From contig CAKULV010000029.1 in the NCBI GenBank assembly GCA_934667425.1, positions 1-44,642 on the forward strand: a stretch of DNA of 44,642 nucleotides, written 5' to 3'. Below are positions 1 to 9,090 of the stretch, one piece after another. Source of the stretch: an uncultured Kiritimatiellota bacterium (GTDB taxonomy: Bacteria > Verrucomicrobiota > Kiritimatiellia > RFP12 > UBA1067). The notes under the pieces are model-generated. The model made no database searches, was not told where the DNA came from, and saw only the letters and a program-made list of their open reading frames with translations. How positions within the stretch are numbered: the stretch's first letter is position 1; the number at the start of each line of letters is the position of its first letter. Both the position numbers and the translations under genes were made by a program.

Positions 1-104
1 CGGGCCTTGAGGCGGACGATCTCGTCCTCCTGCGCGGCAATCTTCCCCAGCGCCTCCATGTGCTTGGGGCAGAGGCATCCCGCGGACTGGCGCTCAGTCC
101 GCAT
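1..104 (-). CDS. N-terminal fragment of a possible transposase (runs off window)
   Basis: A reading frame starts with ATG at 104-102, inside the last codons of the DUF6788 gene (overlapping its TGA), and stays open to the window edge. The 34 visible residues include a Cys-x-Cys-Pro-Lys-His segment followed by a heptad-like stretch (EALGKIAAQEDEIVRLKA) that should form a coiled coil, as at the N-terminus of IS66-like or related transposases. The overlap with a DUF6788 gene is the main argument for an insertion sequence. Only the first residues are present, so the family cannot be fixed; it could also be another protein beginning with a coiled coil. Confidence 0.35.
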   Translation of the reverse strand, partial: MRTERQSAGCLCPKHMEALGKIAAQEDEIVRLKA

Positions 105-423
105 CCGCCTCCGCGCGCAGCGACTCGATCAGGCGCACGCCTTCTTCAAGGAGCAGGGCTTCCACGCGTCTGCCGCGCTCTATTGCGGCCTTGACCTTCG
201 GCACGTCCACCTTGCGGACGTACAGGCACTTGCGCCTCCCGTCGACGCGATACGCGAATATCCACGCGGGATGCCCCCTGCCGGACTTGCACGCCCTGCA
301 CCCGCTCTTTGCGCACTTCATGCGCACCTGCGAAAGGCTTCCCTTTGCCACCGGGCCGTACGAACTCAGGGCGTCCATCAAGACGCGTTCCTCGCCGTCC
401 TTCTTCGAATTTGTGTTTTGCAT
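94..423 (-). CDS. DUF6788 family small protein
   Basis: 109 residues. The central part has the pattern I associate with DUF6788: KGSLSQVRMKC, then CxxC (AKSGCRACKSG), GRGHPAWIFAYRVDGR and LYVRKVDVPKVKAAIERGR, ending in a helical tail. Cys and His spacing suggests a small metal-binding or nucleic-acid-binding fold; no activity is established. Genes of this family are often found just before transposase genes, and here the next frame overlaps its stop codon. The start at 423 coincides with the expected transcription start of an extended -10 box at 430-438, so the mRNA may be leaderless; an internal Met at residue 16 is the alternative start. Confidence 0.6.
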   Translation of the reverse strand: MQNTNSKKDGEERVLMDALSSYGPVAKGSLSQVRMKCAKSGCRACKSGRGHPAWIFAYRVDGRRKCLYVRKVDVPKVKAAIERGRRVEALLLEEGVRLIESLRAEADAD

Positions 424-429
424 GCGGAT

Positions 430-438
430 AATATAGCA
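430..438 (-). promoter_or_regulatory. Extended -10 promoter for the DUF6788 gene
   Basis: On the minus strand the sequence reads TG-C-TATATT. Counting 7 nt from the hexamer places the transcription start at about 423, the first base of the ATG. No convincing -35 box is seen, which is usual for extended -10 promoters. Confidence 0.5.
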
Positions 439-697
439 TATGCCATATAGGATGTAAAGGGCGAAAATGAAAAAAGTTCAATGTCCGTTGGTGTGGTTGA
501 GAAGCGCGGAGCGCCAGGCGCAGCGGTAGCGGAGCCCCTTTGCCAACCGTCGGAGTTTCTACACCCCGCTGTTCAGTGACGCATTACGTAGCGTCAGAGA
601 TGGTTTTGCACCGCGCATTATAGCGGGACCTCGGGAGGGGCGCCGTCTTGCATCCCGGAAATCAGGGGCTATTCAAAAAATCGGACAAGAGTGAAGA
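439..697. other. Gene-free stretch with a small hairpin
   Basis: No plausible coding frame. It holds a short inverted repeat TGACGC/GCGTCA (577-582 and 591-596) around an 8-nt loop. A TATAAT on the minus strand near 619-624 lacks the preceding TG seen at other promoters here. No clear terminator follows the gene ending at 698. Confidence 0.4.
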
Positions 698-2419
698 TCA
701 ATGCAAAATGTCTAATGTGCGGGACCCGATCCACTTAAACCCGGGAACCGCCTCGAGAATCGCGATCTCGCGCGCGGACGGTGCGCGGGAATACTCGGAG
801 AGTTCGGCCACGCTCGCCGGTTCATCACGATTCCCGTACACCTTCACAAGGATATCGGCATATGCCTTGGCGTGTGCAGCATAGTAATCCTTTGCGATTT
901 TCAGCGCATAGGCCGCGCGCGCGTCGGGGGCAATGAGCCTGGCCGGATCGTCGCCGAGCTCCGGAGGCATCCACTCGTACAGCTGCGACACATGGCAGGC
1001 GAGTCCGCGAGCCCCCTCCTCTATCGCCCCGGCGCCGGACATCACGAGGTCGGCCCGTACGCGACGCGGCGATGTGAAGTCATCTACCGCGTACATCACA
1101 AACGGCAGGCTGGACGGGACCGGCGTATCCGGGCACCAGTGCGGCACGCCGAGAAAATAGGCGAGGTCCTGGACGATCTGGCCAACGGCACGATGGTCTG
1201 AATGGTAATCAACGTTCCGATGCGTGATAATCATGTCTGGCGCGATGTCGCGAACAAGACGTCCAATCCGCTCGCGCCACGCGCGTGTCGCGTCAAGTTC
1301 GCAGTCTGGGCAGTCCAGTACGATGTATCGCTCAAGTCCGTATGCCTTCGCCGCCGACTGCGCTTCCTTCAACCGTCGCGCGGCAAGCGCTTCGGGCGGC
1401 ATGTCGACGTGCCCTTTGTTGCCGTTGCAGAATGCGACCGTCGTCACCTTCACGCCAGCGCGCACAAGTTTAACGGCCTGCGCGGACAGCGAATAGTCGA
1501 AGTCATCGGGATGCGCGCCAAGATAGAGGACGTGGAACGGGCGTCCGGTCGGCTCATCCGCCGCTGCCGGGCGGCGCGGATCCTTGCCGACATATCCAGA
1601 CGTCTTCGAACCCTTCCGCACGTCAATGCCCATCATGAGCGAGACGCTGTCGCCGGCCTTAAGGGTGATCGGCCTGGACGACGATCCGAGCGCAGGCTCG
1701 ACGCACACGAAACGCCGCCACTCATCGTTTGGAATCGTGCCGGGGCAATCCTTCTGCATCCCAGGGTTCCAGATATTCACGTGCGTGGAGTTCTCGAAGA
1801 ACAAGAAGATTGTCCGGTCAAGGACATGGTCGTGCAGACGGTATATCGAGCAGGAGCCCGGCTGGGCCGGATAGCCGTCATCGAGTGCGCGCGTCATGGG
1901 AATCGTCTTCCGCACCACACCGCCAACCTCAGCGCGGTCGCGTTCGCCAACCCTGAAGTAAGGATGGAACGCCGCAGAGAACGTGAAGTCTGACGAACCG
2001 CGGTTGACCGTTCTCAACTCCATCTTGAGCGTGTCGCGCAGTACAAGCGTGTACTCGAGGCGTATGTCGCCCTCGTCGCGGGCGAGGACAAGCTCGCATC
2101 TGTCCTTCCGCTCGACCCGCGAGACTACGGAGAACGGCCGTCTCCACGCCGTGCCGTGGATGTCCACCTTCCCGTTCACGCCAAACCACGGCCAGCACAC
2201 GGGGATGCCTCCGTGCGCCCACTTCGCGTCCGTGAGCTGTACAGGGTCTGCGTTCCACAACGCCTCGGACCCGTCCGGCCCATTGAATGACAGCACGCGA
2301 GCCCCGTCAGTCTCAATCGAACAGGACGCGAAATCCGTCTTGAGGTCAATGCGTTCCGCACAGGCGGAGAGAAGGAAGTTGGCAATTCCCAAAGTGACAA
2401 TGAGACGCTTCATTTTCAA
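698..2419 (-). CDS. Lipoprotein fusion: aldose-1-epimerase-like domain plus PIG-L/LmbE deacetylase domain
   Basis: 573 residues. Residues 1-20 form a lipoprotein signal with lipobox LSAC (Cys20), so the mature protein is probably lipid-anchored outside the inner membrane. Residues about 25-270 resemble glucose-6-phosphate 1-epimerase/YeaD-type mutarotases: WAHGGIPVCWPWFG (67-80), FHPYF with the expected catalytic His152, and CVEPA with Glu241. Residues about 295-570 are a PIG-L/LmbE zinc deacetylase: GAHPDD (301-306) and HRNVDYHSDH (400-409) supply the metal-binding His/Asp set. The likely job is acting on a sugar exported to or taken up in the periplasm, mutarotation plus N-deacetylation, but the substrate is unknown. 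It has its own promoter and follows the DUF4091 and LamG genes on the same strand. Each domain is convincing; the fusion I infer from the uninterrupted frame. Confidence 0.8.
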   Translation of the reverse strand: MKMKRLIVTLGIANFLLSACAERIDLKTDFASCSIETDGARVLSFNGPDGSEALWNADPVQLTDAKWAHGGIPVCWPWFGVNGKVDIHGTAWRRPFSVVSRVERKDRCELVLARDEGDIRLEYTLVLRDTLKMELRTVNRGSSDFTFSAAFHPYFRVGERDRAEVGGVVRKTIPMTRALDDGYPAQPGSCSIYRLHDHVLDRTIFLFFENSTHVNIWNPGMQKDCPGTIPNDEWRRFVCVEPALGSSSRPITLKAGDSVSLMMGIDVRKGSKTSGYVGKDPRRPAAADEPTGRPFHVLYLGAHPDDFDYSLSAQAVKLVRAGVKVTTVAFCNGNKGHVDMPPEALAARRLKEAQSAAKAYGLERYIVLDCPDCELDATRAWRERIGRLVRDIAPDMIITHRNVDYHSDHRAVGQIVQDLAYFLGVPHWCPDTPVPSSLPFVMYAVDDFTSPRRVRADLVMSGAGAIEEGARGLACHVSQLYEWMPPELGDDPARLIAPDARAAYALKIAKDYYAAHAKAYADILVKVYGNRDEPASVAELSEYSRAPSAREIAILEAVPGFKWIGSRTLDILH

Positions 2420-2463
2420 TCGACTTTATTTTCGTTTAACGAATGTGATCATTTCCGCCGCCG

Positions 2464-2472
2464 ATTATAGCA
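2464..2472 (-). promoter_or_regulatory. Extended -10 promoter of the epimerase/deacetylase gene
   Basis: The minus strand reads TG-C-TATAAT. The predicted start near 2457 gives a 5' leader of about 38 nt to the ATG at 2419. It lies between the stop of the DUF4091 gene (2512) and this start, so the gene can be expressed independently of the two upstream genes. Confidence 0.6.
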
Positions 2473-2511
2473 TATCTCGTCCCCTGTCACGAGTGGCCGA
2501 TCAATATCAAC

Positions 2512-4926
2512 TCAGCGACCGTTGATTCGCAGGATCCAGTCGATCGCCGCCGCGCGGATCGCCGCCGGGTCGTCCTGCCCGAAATCGACGGAATCGTACC
2601 ACTTCTGCGCCGCCGCGTTCGGGCGCTCCCGCAGCAGCTGACGGAACTTCGTCAGGTAGCGTACGTCCCTGATGGCCGATTCCAGCCCCGTGAAGGCAAT
2701 GGTCTCAACTACGCCATCCAGCGTCGGATAGAGCATAGTCTCGCTGCGGTACGCCCCGCCGTGCTTCCCCGTGAGCCGGTTGCGCTGTAGCGAGACAATG
2801 TCGTTCCACGCCGCGCCGCCAGACGTCTCGCAGTAGGTGTTCGCGCCATCGAAGCCGAGATGCCAGAGGTATAGGCCGTAGTTGCGCCGGTAGAGGCGCG
2901 GATCCTCCGGCGCCGTCTGCGGCGTGCCGTATTTCCAGAGGGCGTGCCCGACCGAATGCCAGTCGGCCGGGCGAGCGTTCTCCGGCGCATCGTGGTAGAC
3001 GCAGATGTCGAGGAGGTCGCCGACGTTCTCGAAATGTCCGTTTCCGCCGCTGACGATGATCTTCGCGCCCGTTTCCTTCGCCGCCTTCCAGGCCGTCCGC
3101 TGCGAGAGCAGTTTCTCGCCGTAGGCCTCGTCGAACCCGTAGAAGTAGACCGGGGCGAAGCCGTATTCGCGCGCCGTCGCCATCGCCCGGACGAGCCGCT
3201 CCTTCATCGCCGCGAGCTGCACGGCGTTCGTGTCGTTGCCGACAAGCCCGGACGAGCCAAGGTGCAGAGCCCCCTTGAAGCCGGCCTCGCGCGCGACCGC
3301 CAGGTGCGCGCGGAACTTCGCGTCGTCGTAGACGATGCCGGAATGCCAGATGAACGCCGGGTCGTGGATGCCGCCCTCGTAGAGCGTCCGGTAGACCGCC
3401 AGCACCTGTTCGCGCGACCGGTGGAACGGAGACATCGCGGGCGAGCCGTCCGCACTCAGGGCGCACCATGTGTAGAGTCCCATCGTGTACTCGCGTGACG
3501 GGTCGTAGGCAGTCTCGGCCTTCTCCGGCAGCGTGAACGGCAGCACCGTAAGCTCGACCGGAACCTCCGCGACCACGCGCCCCGCGTCCGCGCGTACGGT
3601 CAAAGTCCCCCGATACGTGCCCGCCTTCGCGCCCTTCGGCACACGGAGGGTGACCGCCAGCTGCTTGTTGAGGCCGGGGGCGAGGTCGAACGGACGCAAC
3701 GTCGGCGCATCTACGATAGGCATCTTCTCGTTCGGGATGCGGCTGCTCCACGCGAACTCCGTGATCGTGTTGACGTTCGTGTAGAACGGCGTCGCCGCCG
3801 CGAAGCGGACGAAGTTCACGTGCGCCTCATGGTCGGGCACGACCAGGCTGTCGTCGTTCAGGAGGAGCTCGGGCACAAGCACCTGTCCTTCGCCCGTAGC
3901 GACGTCCGTGAACGGCGCACCCTCTCCCTGGTAGTGGCACTTGACGACCTTCGCGGAGATCGCCGCTGCCGGTATCCTTGCCCCGAACCCGAACCACCCG
4001 CTCTTCATGTCCGAGAATGAAAGCGTAACGTCTCGCATCCCGTCGCGAGACCACAGGACTATGCCGGCGCGAGTCCGCTCGCCTGGGCACTCGACAATGC
4101 GCAGGGCGCCCTTTGCCTCGCCGGGGATGCGCGTGGACGTCGGCAGGACCGGATAGCCCGCGCCGAGGTCGGCCGAGGGAAACCAGAGCAGCCCCGAACC
4201 GGCCGCCGCACGTGCGGCCAGCACTTTCGGATCGTCGGCGACGGCATTCGCCACGGCCGCGCCAAGATCGGCGATGCGCACGTTTGCGACCTCGACGGCC
4301 TCAGGGTCCGACGGCGTCACGTGGAAGAACGCCCGGATGCGCGAATCCGCACTCGGCGTCAGCACGAAGGCGTTGCGGTGGAAGGCCTGCGGCTGGGTGG
4401 GATCCACTACCGACCGCATCTGGCAGGCGCTGACGAACTTGCCGTCCGCATCATAGATGTCATAGCGGAAATACGGCGAAGCCCCGCCCTTCGGCGTCCG
4501 CGCCTCCCATAGGACGGCGATCGGGACGCCCTTCTTCATCGACACCGCGAACTTGCCGCCCTGCACGCAGGTCACGAACGACGTGCCGTTCGGACGCAGC
4601 TCGACGCACTTTCCGCCTCGCCCGTCGTCCTTCACGGTGACGCCCCTGTCCCTGGTCCACCGCTGCGAACGGAACGCCTCGTCGCGCCACGCCGTCTCCT
4701 CGAAGACGACCTTGCCGGGAACGTCCCCTCCGCCGATCCACTTCCCCGTCAGCTCTTTCGCAGCCGCATCCGCCGCAAAGGCGCGCGTGGCCGTCGGCCG
4801 CGTCCTCCGCGCGTCATCGACCGTGCGGCCCGTTCCCGGCAGATCGCCCGCCGTCGCCCAGCCCGTCGCCGCCATGCAGACGACAGCAGTCATCATTCCT
4901 GTCCGGTTCATTGCCCTGCCCTTCAT
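2512..4926 (-). CDS. DUF4091 domain protein, GH123-like putative glycoside hydrolase, secreted
   Basis: 804 residues with an N-terminal signal (MMTAVVCMAATGWATAG). Residues 60-240 look like a beta-sandwich carbohydrate-binding region, about 370-465 an Ig-like domain (GTYRGTLTVRADAG, VPVELTVLPFTLP), and 470-710 a TIM-barrel-like region with FYGFDE (595-600), where the adjacent Asp-Glu pair matches the catalytic dyad of GH123 N-acetylgalactosaminidases. Residues 715-760 carry the DUF4091 signature (GLESAIRDVRYL). The likely role is glycan hydrolysis outside the cytoplasm; the substrate is not known. The second ATG at 4911 has AAGGG 7 nt before it and may be the true start, while the first ATG has AGGTGA at 9 nt. 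It begins 10 nt after the stop of the LamG gene, so the two are probably co-transcribed. Confidence 0.75.
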   Translation of the reverse strand: MKGRAMNRTGMMTAVVCMAATGWATAGDLPGTGRTVDDARRTRPTATRAFAADAAAKELTGKWIGGGDVPGKVVFEETAWRDEAFRSQRWTRDRGVTVKDDGRGGKCVELRPNGTSFVTCVQGGKFAVSMKKGVPIAVLWEARTPKGGASPYFRYDIYDADGKFVSACQMRSVVDPTQPQAFHRNAFVLTPSADSRIRAFFHVTPSDPEAVEVANVRIADLGAAVANAVADDPKVLAARAAAGSGLLWFPSADLGAGYPVLPTSTRIPGEAKGALRIVECPGERTRAGIVLWSRDGMRDVTLSFSDMKSGWFGFGARIPAAAISAKVVKCHYQGEGAPFTDVATGEGQVLVPELLLNDDSLVVPDHEAHVNFVRFAAATPFYTNVNTITEFAWSSRIPNEKMPIVDAPTLRPFDLAPGLNKQLAVTLRVPKGAKAGTYRGTLTVRADAGRVVAEVPVELTVLPFTLPEKAETAYDPSREYTMGLYTWCALSADGSPAMSPFHRSREQVLAVYRTLYEGGIHDPAFIWHSGIVYDDAKFRAHLAVAREAGFKGALHLGSSGLVGNDTNAVQLAAMKERLVRAMATAREYGFAPVYFYGFDEAYGEKLLSQRTAWKAAKETGAKIIVSGGNGHFENVGDLLDICVYHDAPENARPADWHSVGHALWKYGTPQTAPEDPRLYRRNYGLYLWHLGFDGANTYCETSGGAAWNDIVSLQRNRLTGKHGGAYRSETMLYPTLDGVVETIAFTGLESAIRDVRYLTKFRQLLRERPNAAAQKWYDSVDFGQDDPAAIRAAAIDWILRINGR

Positions 4927-4935
4927 TTTTATCGG

Positions 4936-7900
4936 TCACCTGAGAATCAGCGCCGTGCCGTGCCGGCCGAATCGCACGATAAGCCGTCCGCCCGCGCGCG
5001 CAAAGAAGCGCGGACGGCTGTCCTTGTCGAACGCATGGCCCGTGAACGTTGCCGTTTCAAGGGCTTCGAGATTCGAGAAGGCGTCAGCCGCAGCCACGGT
5101 CAGCTTCAGGTCGCGCAGACTGCCGTCTGTCGGCAGCCCGTCGAAATTCACCGTCAGGTCTGCGCCGAACGAAATCGTGCCGGTGACGGACATCGCCGCC
5201 GCCTTGCCGTCCTTTCCAACCGAAATGTTCCACGTGGCGCCGTCGGCTATGCATATCGAACAGGGGATGCGCGAAGCCTGCACGGGCGGCAGGTCTTCGA
5301 GATCACCGTCGCCCTTGCCGAACCACTTCTTCAGCAGGTAGTTGCGCGTCGCCGTCCTCTCGCGCGCCGTCAGCTCACGCTCGTAAAGCAGGATCTCGCC
5401 ATACCGTCCGCCGCCAAAGCTGGAGTCGCGGTCCATCGCCAGCGCCGAGACGGAAGTCGCCGCCGCCGGATGGAACTCGCAGAGCTGGAAGCGTCCGTTG
5501 ACCACTGAGGCGGCGACCGTAGGGTCGGGCACATCGACCCCATCGACCAGGATCCGTCCCTTGCGGACGGGAAGAGCTCCATCGTTGTAGATGATCAGCC
5601 CTCCGCTCGAGGCGCGGGCATAGTCTATGGAGTAGCCGTTCTCCTCCCGCTTGCTGGACGAGCCGAGAATCGTGCCGCCAGGCAAGGGATGCCACACGAC
5701 GAATGCGCTGCGAACGCCGTCCAGCGCCTTGGCAAGGTACAGCGCACGCCCGTCTGCGCCAACCGACGAGAAATCCATGACGGGCAGGCCGTTCTGCCGT
5801 TCCGCCGCATTCAGGAACGGCCGGCGCGCGGCCGTCATGTTGTAGGCGACGTTGCGGTGTTCCCGGTCATGCCAGTACCACACCTCGCTGTCCGAACCGT
5901 CCGCGAACTGGATGCTCGCCGCATCCGAAGCGTCCAGGTGCAGCGACGCCCCGGCCGCCGGCATCGCCTTGCCGGCAACGTCGCCCGCCTCCACGCCGAC
6001 GACGCTTCCCCCGCGAACGCGAATCGTCCCCGCTCCAGCCGCACCGAACGGCCCGACCATAAGCGTGCCGCCGCCTGTCTTCTCCACGGTTGCGTTCGCC
6101 ACAAGGCCGTCAATCCGGGCGACCGTGCCGGACGGCACACAGATCTCGCTTTCCGCCGCGACCGTGACCGTGCGGACGTCAGGCACCGTCACGTCCGCCG
6201 CCTGATAGCCGGGCAGTTCGCGTCCGAACCACTTCTTCGTCAGATACGCCTCGGCGTCGCGGATTTCCGTCTCGGACAGCGGACGCTTCCAGACGAGCAG
6301 TTCGCCGAGCCGCAGTCCGCCCTGCCGCACGTCCGTGCCGCCGATGTAGCGGATTGCGCTGCCCGCCGTGCGGATCGCCACGACCTGATAGCCCGGCGTC
6401 GCGTAGCCGTCCTGCGAATCGGCCTTCACGCCATCCAGCATCACGAGCGCGTTCGTGGTCGGGCAGACGACGGCATAGCCGGGCTCGCCGACGGACGCCG
6501 TCCGCAGGATCGGCTGGTCGAAGTCCGTGTCCGTCAGCCAGTCGACCTTGTCCTGATGGCGCGCAAACATGCCCTTGTTCAGGTTGCCGACGAGGTTGCC
6601 GCCGCTCCGCTGCGCGCCGACCACGGCGACGACGGTGTAGACGCTCGCCGGCGCGAACGCCGTGAAGGTCGCGCCGTCTCCAGATCGGACGAAATCAAGC
6701 ACACGTCCGTCCTTCGAGGCGTTGGCCGTCGTGTAGCTGCCGAAGTCGAGGACGTCCCGTCCGTTGAGCGCATTGCGCAGGAGCCACGGACGCGCGGCAT
6801 CCGCCCCGTCCTTCGCCCGAGCGTAGACCGTCTCGCCCCTGACCGTGAAGTCCGTCAGGTTGCGCCACCGCATCACGTAGTCGTCGTCCGTGTTCGACAT
6901 GATCGAATCGGCTTCGCTCGCGTCGAAGCGGAAGGTCAAGTCGTCCGGCAGGTCGTCCGCCGTCGCCGGCGTGACGCGCTTCGTCAGGTCCAGCCGTCCG
7001 CCGGCGAGCACAAGGTCACCGCCGTAGTGCGCCGCGTCGAGAATCCGAAGCGTGCCCGCGCCCCTCTTCACCGTCGCCGCCGCAAAGCCGCGCCCGCCGG
7101 ACAGCCGATCGACCTGAAGCGTCTCGCCCGCCGCCGTCTCGATCTCGTTCGTCACGCCGTACCGGGTGTGCGCATCGCGACGCGTCCGCAGGCAGCCGAC
7201 TGTCGCGGCACCGCCGTAGCCGACCGTCTGCGCGCCGAGCCACTTGGCGCGCAGGTGCGCCTGCAAGCGCATCAGCACGGCTTCGTCCACGACTTCGCCG
7301 AAGACGTAGAGCTCGGCCCACTGTCCGCCGCCCCGGTTGTAGGCCATCGACGGGACGGCGGACATGCCCAGGCCCGTCGCCTGACAGACGGATCCCGTCG
7401 GCTGGAAGACGGTCACGTCCCAACCAGGCGCGAATCCAGCCTCAGACGCTCCCGTCACCTGGCTGTTGTGCCAGGCTTTCGCCGCCGCGAGCGGTCCTCG
7501 ATAGCCGACGACCATCGGCGTCCAGTAGGCTTCGACCTCACCTTCGGCGGCGGCCAGGTTGCGCTTCCAGTTGTCGCCCAGCCCGGCGACATCGTTTGCG
7601 CCCCACGGGCTGCCCGTGACCCAGCCGCCGCCAAGGAATGCGTTGACGGAATCGTGCAGCACCTTGTGCACGGCGACGACCGAACCAATGCCGAAGAGGA
7701 CATTCGAGGCGACGCAGTCCGCCGCCGCGCCTTCCGGCACGACCGGATTGAACCACAGCGCGCGCTCCGTGTCCTTCGCGTCTCCGAAGTCGAGCGCCGG
7801 ACGTCCGCCCAGCTCCGGCACGCTCTCGATGTAGAGCGGCGCTTTTGAGACGCCATTGCCGATGAATGCGGACGGCCCGCCGTCCAGCGTGCTCGCCAGG

Positions 7901-8166
7901 TAGCGCGACCCGACGGACGAGGGGATGTTCGTCACTTCCGTTCCGCCTGCGCCGAACTTCCAGCGCGCCACGTCCGCCGCATCGAAGTGGAAGATCGGCG
8001 GCGGCAGATCCGCCGGGACTTCTGCGGCGGAAGCCGTCTCAGGCGCAATGCGCACCTTCGCTTCGCCGGACGTGACCTTGAAGATGTCCGGCGCGGTGAA
8101 CGCGGCTTCAGCCCACGCGGCGGACGCGGCAAGCGCAACCCCCGCAACATACATCAAACGTTTCAT
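4936..8166 (-). CDS. Secreted protein with three LamG/ConA-like repeats
   Basis: 1076 residues with a signal peptide cut after about AAWAEA. Three homologous modules are visible at about 58-315, 410-655 and 741-955. Each opens with a similar strand (FHFDAADVARW, FRFDASEADSI, LHLDASDAASI) and closes with a helix-like motif ending KWLG, KKWFG and KKWFG. Between them lie glycine-rich stretches (KRGAGTLRIL, EKTGGGTLMVG) typical of autotransporter-associated beta repeats. The modules resemble LamG/concanavalin lectin folds, so the protein probably binds glycans or forms a surface layer. No catalytic motif is seen. The C-terminus (RLIVRFGRHGTALILR) is not a clear sorting signal. First gene of a probable two-gene unit with the DUF4091 protein. 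Confidence 0.7.
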   Translation of the reverse strand: MKRLMYVAGVALAASAAWAEAAFTAPDIFKVTSGEAKVRIAPETASAAEVPADLPPPIFHFDAADVARWKFGAGGTEVTNIPSSVGSRYLASTLDGGPSAFIGNGVSKAPLYIESVPELGGRPALDFGDAKDTERALWFNPVVPEGAAADCVASNVLFGIGSVVAVHKVLHDSVNAFLGGGWVTGSPWGANDVAGLGDNWKRNLAAAEGEVEAYWTPMVVGYRGPLAAAKAWHNSQVTGASEAGFAPGWDVTVFQPTGSVCQATGLGMSAVPSMAYNRGGGQWAELYVFGEVVDEAVLMRLQAHLRAKWLGAQTVGYGGAATVGCLRTRRDAHTRYGVTNEIETAAGETLQVDRLSGGRGFAAATVKRGAGTLRILDAAHYGGDLVLAGGRLDLTKRVTPATADDLPDDLTFRFDASEADSIMSNTDDDYVMRWRNLTDFTVRGETVYARAKDGADAARPWLLRNALNGRDVLDFGSYTTANASKDGRVLDFVRSGDGATFTAFAPASVYTVVAVVGAQRSGGNLVGNLNKGMFARHQDKVDWLTDTDFDQPILRTASVGEPGYAVVCPTTNALVMLDGVKADSQDGYATPGYQVVAIRTAGSAIRYIGGTDVRQGGLRLGELLVWKRPLSETEIRDAEAYLTKKWFGRELPGYQAADVTVPDVRTVTVAAESEICVPSGTVARIDGLVANATVEKTGGGTLMVGPFGAAGAGTIRVRGGSVVGVEAGDVAGKAMPAAGASLHLDASDAASIQFADGSDSEVWYWHDREHRNVAYNMTAARRPFLNAAERQNGLPVMDFSSVGADGRALYLAKALDGVRSAFVVWHPLPGGTILGSSSKREENGYSIDYARASSGGLIIYNDGALPVRKGRILVDGVDVPDPTVAASVVNGRFQLCEFHPAAATSVSALAMDRDSSFGGGRYGEILLYERELTARERTATRNYLLKKWFGKGDGDLEDLPPVQASRIPCSICIADGATWNISVGKDGKAAAMSVTGTISFGADLTVNFDGLPTDGSLRDLKLTVAAADAFSNLEALETATFTGHAFDKDSRPRFFARAGGRLIVRFGRHGTALILR

Positions 8167-8219
8167 GAAAAGCCCTTTCTCGATTTATCGACATTAGGTC
8201 ATTGGCCCACTGGTCTGCA

Positions 8220-8228
8220 ATTGTAGCA
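8220..8228 (-). promoter_or_regulatory. Extended -10 promoter of the LamG gene
   Basis: Minus-strand TG-C-TACAAT, predicted start near 8213, leader about 47 nt with an AAAGGG-type ribosome site before the ATG at 8166. Confidence 0.5.
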
Positions 8229-8378
8229 TAGGCCATTTTTTTTTTGTCAAAATCACAAACCTGGAATCCCGCCCTGCGGTTTCCGACGCATCGCCAGACG
8301 ACAGTCCTGCCCCGTTGCCATAGAATCCGCCTATGGACATGGCAAAGTGGAGACTATCTCACTTCGCAGGGCCATTCG

Positions 8379-8387
8379 TGCTATAAT
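8379..8387 (+). promoter_or_regulatory. Extended -10 promoter of the methionine synthase unit
   Basis: TG-C-TATAAT with predicted start near 8394, only about 4 nt before the ATG at 8398. It drives the reactivation-domain gene and metH. Confidence 0.6.
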
Positions 8388-8397
8388 CGCGCCTCTG

Positions 8398-9090
8398 ATG
8401 AAAAACGGCGAAAGCGCATATGACAAGGCAATGGCAGACGGCCAACCCGTACGCCCTGCGGCAAGAATGCCGTGGGACGGCGGAGCGCCGTCTCTGTCTG
8501 TCAGCATCGCGGAGATATCGCGGTATCTCCGCATCGGCAGACGCATTCCCGACGGCCAGCTCATGGATCGAGTCGTGCGCCTGAACAGGCAGGCGGAGGC
8601 TGTCGTGCGTCCAAAGTGCGTGTGGCGGCGTTTCGGCATCTCGGAAGGGGCCATCGTCTCCGGCGGAATACGTCTCCCCATATGCGGCACGCTCGCCCGA
8701 TACATGGCCGGATGCCGCGAGGCATATCTTGTTTGCGGAACCATCGGCACCGCGTTTGACGCGCTCCAACGCCGGGTCTCCACGCTATCCGGCGCAGATG
8801 CGTTCGTCATGCAGGCCATTGGCGCCGCCATGATCGAACGGCTGATGGACAACGCCGAAGAACTCATCAGGCAGGAGCTCGCCCCCGGCGAAGAGCTCAT
8901 ATCCAGATACTCTCCAGGCTACGGCACGTTCCCGCTGTCGGCGCAGCGCGAACTTCTGGCCCTGCTTGACGCCCCACTCTCCGTAGGCGTGTCACTTACG
9001 GGCACCATGCTGATGGTCCCGTCGAAGTCCGTCAGCGCCATAATCGGAATCACCAACAGGAAGGAATCCCATGAACCACATTCCACTTGA
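8398..9090 (+). CDS. Stand-alone methionine synthase activation (reactivation) domain protein
   Basis: 230 residues from ATG 8398 (an upstream in-frame ATG at 8347 lies before the promoter and is unlikely; ATG 8431 is possible). It resembles the C-terminal AdoMet-binding activation domain of MetH, seen in the ending RYSPGYGTFPLSAQ and MLMVPSKSVSAIIGI, and in the helical middle section. This domain supplies the methyl group from AdoMet to rescue cob(II)alamin MetH. The downstream MetH protein lacks this domain, and the two genes overlap by 20 nt, so they very probably form a two-subunit enzyme. The N-terminal 60 residues are an extension of unknown role. No ribosome-binding site is possible in a 4-nt leader. 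Confidence 0.75.
   Translation: MKNGESAYDKAMADGQPVRPAARMPWDGGAPSLSVSIAEISRYLRIGRRIPDGQLMDRVVRLNRQAEAVVRPKCVWRRFGISEGAIVSGGIRLPICGTLARYMAGCREAYLVCGTIGTAFDALQRRVSTLSGADAFVMQAIGAAMIERLMDNAEELIRQELAPGEELISRYSPGYGTFPLSAQRELLALLDAPLSVGVSLTGTMLMVPSKSVSAIIGITNRKESHEPHST

Noticed and set aside
5226..5237. TGTTCCACGTGG, resembling a parS half
   Set aside because: Only the left 12 bases match, the right end is CGCC, and it is within ordinary coding sequence.
5689..7848. Long antisense frame (about 719 codons) opposite the LamG gene
   Set aside because: Arg/Pro/His-rich composition typical of the complement of GC-rich coding sequence; the minus-strand protein has signal peptide and repeats.
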